Shown: positions 5,440-15,300 of the stretch, piece by piece
Layout: the number at the start of each line of letters is the position of its first letter
Position numbering within the stretch: the stretch's first letter is position 1
From: Lachnospiraceae bacterium UBA3732
GTDB lineage: Bacteria; Bacillota; Clostridia; Lachnospirales; Lachnospiraceae
Length of the DNA stretch: 35,027 nt
Assembly (NCBI GenBank): GCA_002372545.1
Contig: DFHD01000091.1
Span: 1 to 35,027, forward strand
Reading direction: 5' to 3'
The notes under the pieces: model-generated
What the model was told of the DNA's origin: nothing
Seen by the model: only the letters and a program-made list of their open reading frames with translations
Databases searched by the model: none
Translations under genes and position numbers: made by a program

Positions 5440-6693
5440 TTATTTTTCTTCTCCTTTTTTCTTCCGGTTGTTCTTCCGGATGGTGATTTCTTTTTTGAGA
5501 ACGCTCTCGCCGCGTTCCACCGGCGGCGCTGTCATGTACTTATCTTCCGGTATGGCTTTTTCCTTCAGTCTGTTGTAGGTATGCTCACGGAAGATGGCAT
5601 ATATTACCGATGCGATCGGGATCAAGACCAGCATGCCGACCAGGCCGAAGAGGCTTCCGCCTACAGTCACGGACATCAGGACCCACATGCCCGGGAGTCC
5701 GACGGAGCTTCCCACGATGTGAGGATAGATCAGGTTCGCATCTACCTGCTGCAGAACGATGAACAGTACAGCAAAGATCACAGCCTTGACCGGGGAAACC
5801 AGCAGGATCAGCAGAAAACCGACAGCCAGTCCGATGAAGGCGCCCAGCATAGGGATCAGAGCCAGGATCATGATCATGACGCCGATCAGGAGTACATAGG
5901 GCATATTGGTCAGACTCAGGACGATGATGAATTCACAGCCAAGCATAAAGGCGTCCAGACACTGGCCGGAAATAAAGTTGCTGAAAGTCTTGTTGGCCAG
6001 CCGCAGGATATGGAGCAGTTTATCTGCGCGTTCAGTAGAGAGAACACTGTAGATGATCTGTCTTCCCTGACGGCTGAGACGCTCCTTGCTTCCGATGATA
6101 TAAAGGGAAAAAACAAAGCTGATCAGGAAGGAAGTCACGCTGGAAAGCACGCCGGATATGATGCCCACGCCGTTGCTGATGATCGAGATTCCCTTTTCCT
6201 CCAGATAATCCATCATGGGTTCAAGAGCTTTTTCCCAGTTTTGCGTATATTCGGTGATCTTTGCGGAGGCCTTCGGATATTTCTCTGTTTTTTGCAGTAA
6301 CCAATGGGAGAATTTATCAATGCCTTCGGGAATCTGCCGGGCCAGAGAAACTATGGTTTTGGATATTTCAGGTACAATGGTGATAATGATAAAGACCACG
6401 ATCACGACAGCGAGAAGGATGACAATGACCATGGAAAGCGCCCTGCGCCGGCCGTGCCATTTTTCTGTCTGATACTTTTCCTTGCTGAAAAGATGCTGTT
6501 CCAGCTTGGTAACCGGCACGTTCAGGATGAAGGCCAGAGCTGCTCCGAGGATAAAGGGGGAGAAGATGCTCAGCGTTCCGGTAAAAATATCTGCCAGCAC
6601 GTAAAGATTGCTTAGTATAAGAAATAATATGATCAGTACGGCGCCGATAAAGATCTGCTTCCGAACCTTTTCGTCCTTCCAGAAATCTCTCAT
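5440..6693 (-). CDS. AI-2E family (PerM-like) transporter
   Basis: The 417-residue membrane protein has an N-terminal pair of transmembrane segments, a long amphipathic cytoplasmic or extracytoplasmic region at about residues 85-200, and a C-terminal cluster with the family pattern QxDANLIYPHIVGSSVGLPGMWVL. Length is slightly above usual because of a basic C-terminal tail (ITIRKNNRKKKGEEK). Members have been linked to AI-2 export or Na+/H+ exchange; which applies here is unknown. GAGG before ATG 6693 fixes the start. A promoter lies at 6796-6825, with a stem-loop in the leader. The EamA gene follows downstream. Confidence 0.92.
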   Translation of the reverse strand: MRDFWKDEKVRKQIFIGAVLIILFLILSNLYVLADIFTGTLSIFSPFILGAALAFILNVPVTKLEQHLFSKEKYQTEKWHGRRRALSMVIVILLAVVIVVFIIITIVPEISKTIVSLARQIPEGIDKFSHWLLQKTEKYPKASAKITEYTQNWEKALEPMMDYLEEKGISIISNGVGIISGVLSSVTSFLISFVFSLYIIGSKERLSRQGRQIIYSVLSTERADKLLHILRLANKTFSNFISGQCLDAFMLGCEFIIVLSLTNMPYVLLIGVMIMILALIPMLGAFIGLAVGFLLILLVSPVKAVIFAVLFIVLQQVDANLIYPHIVGSSVGLPGMWVLMSVTVGGSLFGLVGMLVLIPIASVIYAIFREHTYNRLKEKAIPEDKYMTAPPVERGESVLKKEITIRKNNRKKKGEEK

Positions 6694-6737
6694 AAAGCGA
6701 TTACCTCGTATGATAGGATTGTTTCATGGGGGCAGTC

Positions 6738-6769
6738 TGCCGGAAAGTCCGCCCGGCTTTCCGGGCAGC
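6738..6769. promoter_or_regulatory. Stem-loop in the AI-2E gene leader
   Basis: CTGCCGGAAAG (6738-6748) pairs with CTTTCCGGGCAG (6758-6769), with one bulged base. It lies between the minus-strand promoter and the start codon at 6693, so the leader RNA would carry it. No known riboswitch consensus was recognised. On the plus strand a short T run follows, so weak termination is also possible. Confidence 0.5.
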
Positions 6770-6795
6770 TTTTCGATTTCCTGCTTTTACGTCAC

Positions 6796-6825
6796 AGTAT
6801 ACAACTTGTATAGTATTATTGGCAA
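6796..6825 (-). promoter_or_regulatory. Promoter for the two transporter genes
   Basis: On the minus strand, TTGCCA (6825-6820) and TATACT (6801-6796) are separated by 18 bases. The leader to ATG 6693 would be about 95 bases. Confidence 0.7.
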
Positions 6826-6926
6826 GGTTTTGTTCTTTTCTGTCATGAAATGTGAGTAGCAGCGGAGCCGGATTCCCGGAATGAAAGATAATAGAATTTG
6901 TGCAGAATTTTATGTCATAAAGAGTG

Positions 6927-6932
6927 TATAAT
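6927..6932 (+). promoter_or_regulatory. Probable -10 box for the YGQ-repeat gene
   Basis: TATAAT at 6927-6932 lies 98 bases before ATG 7031. No good -35 hexamer is at the right distance. The 337-base stretch between 6693 and 7031 holds only this element, the divergent promoter at 6796-6825 and the stem-loop at 6738-6769; I see no gene there. Confidence 0.5.
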
Positions 6933-7030
6933 GGAATCATCAAAAGAAAGCAACAGACTCTTTCATGACACAGACACAGGGGTATCAATGACGGGGCTGC
7001 TGCAAAGCCAAAAAAAAGGAGGTCTTTTCT

Positions 7031-8101
7031 ATGAACGGAACAAATTCAAAAACTGACAACTTAAGACTTGCCGCCGGCGCAGGCTGGGCTGCATGGGGAC
7101 TGTGGAATATTATCCACTTTATCCGCCTTGGTGGGGCGCTTGGCGTGTTTATCGGATTGGTTTTCGGCCTGTTTCTTATCTGCACGGCATATGGGTTTGT
7201 TACTGGAAACATCGGAACATCAAAGGTTTGGGCAACGGTTTATACGATCGTGATGACTGTTATCCTCAGTATCGCTGTTATCCTTCTGCTTGCAGCAAGC
7301 GATGCAGTCGGCAAAAGTGATGTAGGCTCTTACATCAAAAAGAAGTTATTCCTTCTTGTATTTGCCATTATCTGCTGGACAGTAGCCTATTACGCAATGC
7401 TCAGCAACATGAAGAGCATGAAAAACGGTAATCCCAAGGGAAACAAGTGCTTTGTTCCTGTTGTAGCCTTTGGTGCACATTTACTTTTCAGAATCATTTT
7501 CGTAGTCGGTATCAACAGTGATCTGGATGATGTTAGCGATGAAGCATTTAAGCTTGCAGGAGTTGAACTGGATCTTAGTTTCTCCTTCCCCTTAAGAGTG
7601 CTGATCCCCGGACTGATCGGTCTGGTGATGGTTCTGACGAATGCACTTCTTGAAAAAGCAATGGAAGAGAGCGGAACACTGGGTGTGGCTCCCGCAAAGC
7701 CTGCCTGGAATAAGGGCGGAACTCCCGGTTATGGTCAGAACGCAGCATACGGACAGCAGGGTTATGGTCAGAACGCAGCATACGGACAGCAGGGCTACGG
7801 CCAGAACGCAGCATACGGACAGCAGGGTTATGGCCAGAATGCAGCATACGGACAGCAGGGCTACGGCCAGAACGCAGCATACGGACAGCAGGGTTATGGT
7901 CAGAACGCAGGCTATGGACAGCAGGGCTATGGCCAGAATGCAGGCTATGGACAGCAGGGCTATGGCCAGAATGCGGGCTATGGACAGCAGGGCTATGGAC
8001 AGAGCGCAGGCTATGGACAGAATGCAGGTTATGGTCAGAGTGCAGGCTACGGCCAGCAGGGAAATGATTTCGGACAGAAAAGCGGCATGTATGCAAAATG
8101 A
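7031..8101 (+). CDS. Polytopic membrane protein with a YGQ-rich repeat tail
   Basis: I do not recognise the family. Residues 1-210 contain about six hydrophobic segments (near 18-31, 33-57, 66-90, 105-125, 141-162 and 188-210). Residues 233-343 are a tail of 11-residue repeats, GYGQNAAYGQQ or GYGQNAGYGQQ, with eight regular units and then degenerate ones. The tail is made almost only of Gly, Tyr, Gln, Asn and Ala, without charge, like prion-like or phase-separating segments known from eukaryotic RNA-binding proteins. AAAAAGGAGG before ATG 7031 gives a strong ribosome binding site. The next gene converges after 13 bases. The tail may drive self-association at the membrane; that is inference. 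The antisense frame over the repeat is a by-product of the repeat. Confidence 0.9.
   Translation: MNGTNSKTDNLRLAAGAGWAAWGLWNIIHFIRLGGALGVFIGLVFGLFLICTAYGFVTGNIGTSKVWATVYTIVMTVILSIAVILLLAASDAVGKSDVGSYIKKKLFLLVFAIICWTVAYYAMLSNMKSMKNGNPKGNKCFVPVVAFGAHLLFRIIFVVGINSDLDDVSDEAFKLAGVELDLSFSFPLRVLIPGLIGLVMVLTNALLEKAMEESGTLGVAPAKPAWNKGGTPGYGQNAAYGQQGYGQNAAYGQQGYGQNAAYGQQGYGQNAAYGQQGYGQNAAYGQQGYGQNAGYGQQGYGQNAGYGQQGYGQNAGYGQQGYGQSAGYGQNAGYGQSAGYGQQGNDFGQKSGMYAK
7727..8059 (+). repeat. 33-base tandem repeat encoding the YGQ tail
   Basis: About ten units, with the type unit GGTTATGGTCAGAACGCAGC followed by ATACGGACAGCAG. The first five units encode GCA-GCA (Ala-Ala) in the middle and the next three encode Ala-Gly. 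The last units are shortened. Synonymous changes (TAT/TAC, GGT/GGC, AAC/AAT) vary between units, so the array is not the result of one very recent expansion. Confidence 0.95.
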
Positions 8102-8114
8102 CTATTCTCTGTTT

Positions 8115-9227
8115 CTATTTCAGGGTTTCCTCTGCCAGCCAGCCGGCGTAGCTGAGGACGGCCTCCTCATCCCGGAGAAAGCTGTCGGAAAGGGCGATAT
8201 ATTCCTGCCTGTCGGAAAAGCTTTTCTTATAAACAGCCAGTCGCGTAAGGGCGGCTGGTTTTTTGTTGTCCCGGCTGCCCTTTATGGAGGGGAGGGGAAT
8301 AAAATAGCCGCTGCACTGCTCACAGCCATCGGTCTTCAGGCCGAAAAAATAGCTGAGTTCGCCGGCAAAAACAGGAACATTCAACCGGAGAGAGCGGTCC
8401 TCGCCGGAAAGCGAGCCTGTTCGTCCGACTGCCTCTACCGGGTGGGGCAGGGGCAGCGTAAGAGATGTTTCAATATGAAACCGGAGACCGCTGCTGTGTT
8501 CGGTCACGGAAAGACCGGCAAGCTTTGCCGGATGGAGAAGCTGCAGGATGCCGAATATGCCGGAAAGAAGGAGCATGCCCTCCATATCATCCCGGTTATG
8601 TTGAAGCAGAAGAGCCTTTTCCCGTTCGCTTCCGGAGGTGATAAAGCTCCAGTAAACGGAGATCAGCTGCCCGCCATCCATTTCGTCGACCCGGTTCACA
8701 CCCAGATAGCGCTCTACGGTTTTCTGCCTGACGTTGGGAAGGCCGAGCGCTTTTTTCAGCGGCCGGATCATTTTTAACAGGTCGGCAGAGGGCATTTCCG
8801 TCAGATGGCGAGGAGGAGCGGAGGGCTCTGAGGCCTGCGCCTGCAGCCGTACGAGCCTGCCTTCCAGGAAGGGCGTATCGAACCGGTCGCCGTTGAAATG
8901 CATCAATAGATCAAAATCCGGCAGAAGATCGTAAAAAGTCCTCAGGACTTCAGGCTCGGACATGCCGTCGTCATTAAACAGCTGATGGATCTGCCAGTTG
9001 CCGTTTTCCAGCCGGAAGGCCAGCCCGATCAGATAGACAATTGACCGGTCGGGGGTAAATCCGGTGGTTTCGATATCAAAAAAGAGAATACGCTTACCCG
9101 GGTATTCCCTGCTTAGAAGCTCGATATAAGGCAGTTTTTCCACCTGTATTTCCTCGGCAATGTCGATCACGGAGCTGTCCTTTCTTTTCCATGCAATGTC
9201 TGTAATACAGTTATCATATCTTATCAT
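8115..9227 (-). CDS. YprB-type RNase H-like exonuclease
   Basis: The 370-residue protein has a ribonuclease H-like fold of the YprB group (DEDD type). Visible motifs are DIETTG at residues 51-56 (Exo I, with D51 and E53), HFNGDRFDTPFLEGR at 110-124 (Exo II) and HNRDDMEGM at 210-218 (Exo III, with D213 or D214). These acidic residues would bind two metal ions. The C-terminal 150 residues are less conserved. The family is predicted to degrade DNA or RNA, but no physiological substrate is settled. ATG 9227 follows AAGGATATAG. It converges with the YGQ-repeat gene and is divergent from the giant adhesin. No helicase partner is encoded beside it. Confidence 0.85.
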   Translation of the reverse strand: MIRYDNCITDIAWKRKDSSVIDIAEEIQVEKLPYIELLSREYPGKRILFFDIETTGFTPDRSIVYLIGLAFRLENGNWQIHQLFNDDGMSEPEVLRTFYDLLPDFDLLMHFNGDRFDTPFLEGRLVRLQAQASEPSAPPRHLTEMPSADLLKMIRPLKKALGLPNVRQKTVERYLGVNRVDEMDGGQLISVYWSFITSGSEREKALLLQHNRDDMEGMLLLSGIFGILQLLHPAKLAGLSVTEHSSGLRFHIETSLTLPLPHPVEAVGRTGSLSGEDRSLRLNVPVFAGELSYFFGLKTDGCEQCSGYFIPLPSIKGSRDNKKPAALTRLAVYKKSFSDRQEYIALSDSFLRDEEAVLSYAGWLAEETLK

Positions 9228-9318
9228 TATATCACTATATCCTTTTTTCTACAAATACTATACAAAGATTGAATTGCGTCAGAGAATGTGAAAAAATTCA
9301 TAAATCAAGGATTTACGG

Positions 9319-9347
9319 TTGAAGATATAACAGTTTTTTGGTAAAAT
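9319..9347 (+). promoter_or_regulatory. Promoter for the giant adhesin
   Basis: TTGAAG (9319-9324) and TAAAAT (9342-9347) are 17 bases apart in an AT-rich stretch. The leader would be about 28 bases, with GGGAGGGG at 9369-9376 just before ATG 9382. Confidence 0.7.
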
Positions 9348-9381
9348 TATAAATAATATTGTCTGATCGGGAGGGGTGAGC

Positions 9382-12300
9382 ATGGGTAAAAAAAAGAAAA
9401 AACGGATTGCCATACTGTTGGCGTTTGCCATGATCCTTTCCGGACTGGGCGTTTACTGTCCGGCGGCGCGTGCCGATGAATCCTTCGGCACAGCAACATC
9501 AACGGACGCCTGGCCGGAGAGTGATGCAGGTTCATATAGTGTGGATCAGGCTGAACCGGGGAATTCCATCGGAGAGCCTTCCAGTGAAGCGGGCACTGCG
9601 GATATGACCGTTGAAGAACCGGCAGAGGAACCTGCGGAAGAACCCGCGGAAGAACCGGCAGAGGAACCCGCGGAAGAACCCGCGGAAGAACCCGCGGCGG
9701 TGATCGATGGCCTTGATCCCGGGCATATTGTGCGCGTTTTTCCTGAGGAGGATCCGGAGGCCGTCTATTCCGGTACGGGGGCAGAGGCCTTCGGTAATGA
9801 ATATGATGACATATCGGCGCTCATCACGGCTGTCCCTGTGGAGGAAGAGCTGACCGGTGCCGCAGGAGATATCCTGCCCGGCTACAGTGATTTTACTTCG
9901 CATTTGACCTCCCATAAGATCAAGATCGATGGTAATGAGCTTTTGAACGGCGCCACCATTAAGCCGGATGTGGATTTCAGTCTGGAAATGGATTTCCGGC
10001 TGACCCTTCGGGAAATGGCGGCAGAGGGACTGGATTACTATTTCCCTCTTCCCGATCATATTTCCATCGGAGATAAGGGCAGTGCCGGGGAACCCCTTAC
10101 ACTGTACAACAGTAACAGGGTAGCCATCGGTAACTATTTCATCAAGGATGATGTTCTCTATGTTTCCTTCCCCGGCTACTACGATTCCGTAATAGCCTAT
10201 TTTGACATGAAAGGCTCGTGGAGCGATACAGAAAACAGGACCGGCATTGATGTTCCCTGGAGCGACAGAACCGATACCTACAAGATCGATCTTTGCGACC
10301 TTTCCATTCAGAAGACCCAGCAGAGCTATGTGTCCCAGAAGGACGGCAGTCTGAAGTCCTCCTTCTCCATCACTACACGCCCGAGAACAGAGGGCGCTTC
10401 CATCAGTGATATTACTTTTACCGATAACTTTGTCCATTCTTCTAAAATGAAGGTGATCGAGGATACATACGGGGCAGACAAGGCCATTAAACTCAGTATG
10501 TATAATGCGGACAGAACCCTAAAGGAAACCAGATATTATAAACTTTCCGATGTGAAGACGGCTTCATCTATGGGGACAAAATTCCAGATCCCCGGCCTTT
10601 CCGTAGAAAACGGGGGCTACTTCGTTGTGGAATATGAAGCTCTCATTTCTTTGGAGGACCGCCTTTCCCTGGATGGAAACGGACAGGACGATTCCTTCAG
10701 AAATACGGCTACATCCTCCTATGATTACTTTGATACAAGTCTCGGAAGAGAGGTAACCCTTTCCGCGTCCTCCGAGGTAAAAAACAGTTATACCGGAGGC
10801 TCGGACTGGATCTTTAAAGAGGCCTCCGATGATACTAAGACAAAATATATCGGCGGGGAAAACAAGCTTGTGGTTCCCTATATCATCACCATCAATAAGC
10901 GCCGTCCCTACAGCATGGGCGGAAGCGTTGTGCAGGATGAGATTACGGATTTCGTGGGCGGAAGCGTTGTTTATGATACCCGATCCTCCGCGGAAACCTA
11001 TGTGGAATGGATCACCAACAGAGGAACGGGAACCGTGGAGCAGAAATGGGTGATCCTGGATACGGCTCTTCTGGAGGAGCTGAAGGGAATATGCGCAAGA
11101 TCCCAGGACACGGCACTGGCGAATCTCCGGGCCAATGCCTCCCTTTCCGGAAGACTGGCGGATGCGGTTAATGCGGCTTACGGCACAGCCTATACGGATT
11201 TCAGCGATGAGCTCGCCCTGACCTATGTTTTTACAGACAGTAACAGCAACAACTTTATCTGGCTCATGCCCTTTGATGAGATCCCCACATCCTACACGAT
11301 CCACTATGATACGATCGTGGATCCCGGCGTAGGCGATTTTAAAAACAGCGCGGCTCTCTGGTTTACGGAGTTTGAGGGGCATCCCGGCGGGACGGGCGGC
11401 TGGAGCCGTCCGGTAAAGAAGGTGATGAACGCCTCGAAATCCAATGGCGGCGTATATATTGGTCCGGATGGTAATTACTATGTGGATTATACGCTGACGG
11501 TTGGCGTGGAGGCCGGAAGCGCCGGCTTCGAGGATATCGGCGTCCGGGATATATTCCCCTATCATCCGGTTACCCTGGATGACGGAAATACCTACAATGT
11601 ATTCGACTGGCTGGCCGGCTTTGATGCGGACAGTGTGGATATTTCCACGATCAGCATAGAAGAGAATATTGCTCTTGTATCCTCTGTTGTGGATATTTCC
11701 ACGGACAGTACGGATCCGAAGGTCAGAGCTGTGCTGGATACAGCATATGCGGCATACTTTTATCAGGTCAACGGCGATACTGATGCAAGCTCCTTTTATA
11801 CGCGCACCAGCTATCCCTGGCATGATACCGATTTCTACCCATCCACAGCCTGGAACGGCAAGCCTACGGGAGCCAGCTACTATGGCAGTGCAACGCCTGC
11901 CGGACAGTTTGTGGTAAAGCAGGATATGTACAATTACGATATGACACATCTCCGCAACCGGAAGGGCGGAACCTTCTCGCCGGGCGCGCTTCTCATCTGG
12001 CTTGGAAACCTTCCGGGAACGGAAGAGGGATATGATTTTGTGATCAAATTCACCATGCAGATCAACCCTGAGCTTGTGGATAAGCTTCCGGAGGTACTGG
12101 CGGCCGAGGGAAAGGAATATGTGACCAACAACAATATCGCAGAGGTATGGACCTCCTTTGTCAGAGACTCCAGCGGGGTGCGGAAGATGAATTTCCGGAC
12201 CAATACCGTTCTGCAGAGGATGAACTCTCCCTACTGGCTGGGCATAAAAGACGATCATCCCGGCGTGGATAAGACTGTCATCGGCCCCGGAGAGGATAAT

Positions 12301-15300
12301 GAATATGTATCTTACAGGATCACGGCGGATCCGGGGAAGAATATCGATGCAATGAACAGCACCTATGAGCTGACAGACATTCTGAATGTTGCCGGTATGC
12401 AGTATAGGCCAAATTCCTTTGTCATAAGGGACGGAGAAGGTGCTGTGGTATGGAGCGATAAGGCAGGTGTTTCCGCAGCGGCGAAGTACGCGGATTACAG
12501 CAGTCTGATCGGGCTTTCCGTGGATAGCTACGACAGAAAGTCAAATGGCTTTGTCTTTACTTTTGATAACAGTGAAGGAAAATTCACGGACGGAAGCGGA
12601 AAGTTTATGCTTCTCACGATCGAATATGATGTGCTGATGGGAGACTGGCCGACAGATACGACGATCCAGAATACCGCAGGTCTCTTTGAACTTTCTGTGG
12701 ATGCATCCGACGGGCAGCTGAAACGCAAGAGTCTGGGGGAGGCCTCCGTGGAATATGCGATCGATAAGGCAGTGGATAAGCATATTTCCGAAAATCCGGC
12801 CGGCAGCAACAACTTTACGGCAACGTATTACATCGATGTGAACCCTACATCGGAAAACGCATCCAAGATCGTCCGGACGACCAATCCGAACGGCTCGGTC
12901 ACGGAAACGGAGAGACCATATCAGGTGGGGGATGTCCTGGAGCTCCGGGATGTTCTTTCGAATAACCAGACCATGGTCAATTCCAGTGTAAGGGTTTATC
13001 AGTATAAGGGCATCAGCTTTGAAAATGAAACGGAGATCACCGACCGGTGTGATGTGAGCTACGATCCGGATGAGAGAATGCTGCATGCGGATATCACCAT
13101 TCAGGATCTCTCTTATCGTTACCGGGTGGTATATCAGACGAGGATCGACGGTGCATCCAATACGCTTGTGCCTTTTGATAATACGGCTATTCTGGATAAT
13201 TCAACAGCCAAACTGGATAAGGTGACGGACAGAGTCCTGATCTACGAGTATAGCGATGGATCAGAGGCTTATGTAAACCGGATTGATTTTCATAAATATG
13301 ATCAGTATTCGCTGACCAAAAACCTTCAGGCAACCTTTGATCTGTATAAGCTGGAGGGAAGAAACTGGAAACTGATCTCCACCGGCGAAGAAAATTATGA
13401 AAAGATCCGTACGGATGCAACCGGCTATGCCTCCATCCGGAACCAGGTTGTCAATACTGAACCCATTCTCTGGGTCGAGGATGAGACCTACTATAAGCTG
13501 GTAGAGGTTGAAGCGCCGGCCGGCTATGTGCTGGATCCTACGCCCATTTATTACTATGTTTCCAAAACCGGAGAGGAGCCGGAGAGAAAGACGATTCCTG
13601 CAGAGGTTCCGCAGTATGCTCTGAAACTTGTAAAGCTGAAGAACAGTGTGGATCCGGAATCTCCCATTCCGGTGATCGAGATCACCAACCAGCAGTTCGG
13701 TCTGGATGTTGTGAAAACTGACAGCTCGACCGGGGACAGACTGAAGGGAGCGGCCTTCAGCCTCTACATGGATGAAGCGTGTACAAACCTTCTTGCCTCC
13801 GCAGCGGATGGCAATTCCGTTTCCCGGGATGGCAATGCGGTTTATGATACCGTAGAGGATGGTGTTATCGTATTCCGCGATCTGGAAATCTCCGCCACGA
13901 CGGATAAGCTTTATCTGAAGGAAACGGTGACGCCGGGAGGCTATAAGGAGAGCGGCGAAACGATCACTCTGACGCTGGAGAATAACCGCGTGGTGGGAGC
14001 GGAAGGAAGTGTATCCGGACAGCTCTGGGTCGGCGGTGGAAGAGTAAGCTTTGTGGAAGTGCCCAATGATTATAAGAGCGGACGGCTTCAGATCACCAAG
14101 CAGGTTACCAATGCAGATGAAGAGCATTCCGGCAGGGACTTTACCTTCTCTGCCCTGATCAAAGACGCAGATGATAAGCTCCTGACGGAGCCGCTCAGCT
14201 ATACAAAGACAGATGCGGCAGGAAATATTGCGACAGGCAGCTATTCCAGCGGTTCTGTCTTTAACCTGAAGGGAGACGAAACCTTCGAGATCCGCGGGAT
14301 CCCCGAAGGGGCTTCCTATACGGTCAGAGAGGTAAAGGACGGCGATTACCGGACGACTGTAGCGGTCAGCGATTCCAGCGGGACGGATACCCGAAGGGCG
14401 GCTCCGGGATACGCTGCTTCCGGAACGATCGAGGAGTCCCAGATTGACACGGTTCAGTTTGTCAATGAAGCAAGAGTCAGTCTGATCATTACCAAGAAGG
14501 CGGAAACCCTGGGCGGCGAGCCTCTGGCGCTTCCGGACGGGCTTACCCTTCTGCTTTCCACGGGAAGCACGGAACTTGCGGAGGTGGTCTACGATAAGGC
14601 AAAGGACGCATTCCGGCTGGCAGATACATCAGATGCGGAAATACGGCTTACAGCGATTGACGGCGGCTTCCGGCTGGATGGCATCCCCTATTACAGCAGT
14701 GGATATAAGCTGGCGGAATCCAATGCGGAGATCGAAGGCAAGGCTTCGCTTCTGACCAATGATATCGGCTCCAGGGTTACCGCGGGAAGCTGGTTTACCT
14801 TTAAGGCGGATAATTATCCCAGCTATGGCGGCAAGGGGATTTCCAATACGGTTACGATCGGTCTGGTGAATCAATATACCGATGATTATGCGGAGGCACA
14901 GCTTCAGGCAAGAAAGGAATACAATATTCCGATCAAGAACGGAAAATTCAGGATCATGCTGTTCTCCAAAGCCTATGAAAGCAGTAATGACAAGACGCTG
15001 ATCTCCGCTGTGGATGTGCCGGCGGACGGAAAAGTGGATTTCCCGGTTCAGCGTTATTCCGGAGCGGGTAAGTATTATTATATGATCCAGGAGGATATTC
15101 CGGGAAGCTCCTATGTCTATAAAGGAACCCGGTATGATTCCAGTCAGTACAAAGTAACGGTTACTGTGGAGAGAAATGTGGATTCGGGAGACCTTTCCGT
15201 GACGGATATTGCATATACCCGTTCCGGCACGGCTGTGGATGAGGCGCTCTTTACCAACAGCTACTCCGCTTCAGGCAGTACTGTGCTGAAGGCGACCAAG

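Noticed and set aside
7727..8059. CRISPR array
   Set aside because: The units are contiguous, in frame and without spacers. They encode a protein tail and no cas gene is present.
7575..8096. Long antisense open frame with His/Ser/Arg repeats over the YGQ array
   Set aside because: It is the mirror of the tandem repeat. The plus-strand gene has a strong ribosome binding site and a membrane-protein N-terminus, and the antisense frame has no start context of its own.
9382..9480. Lipoprotein signal for the adhesin (cysteine at residue 26)
   Set aside because: The residues before C26 (GVY) do not fit a lipobox, while an ARA signal peptidase I site follows. The C-terminal sorting signal also argues for wall anchoring.
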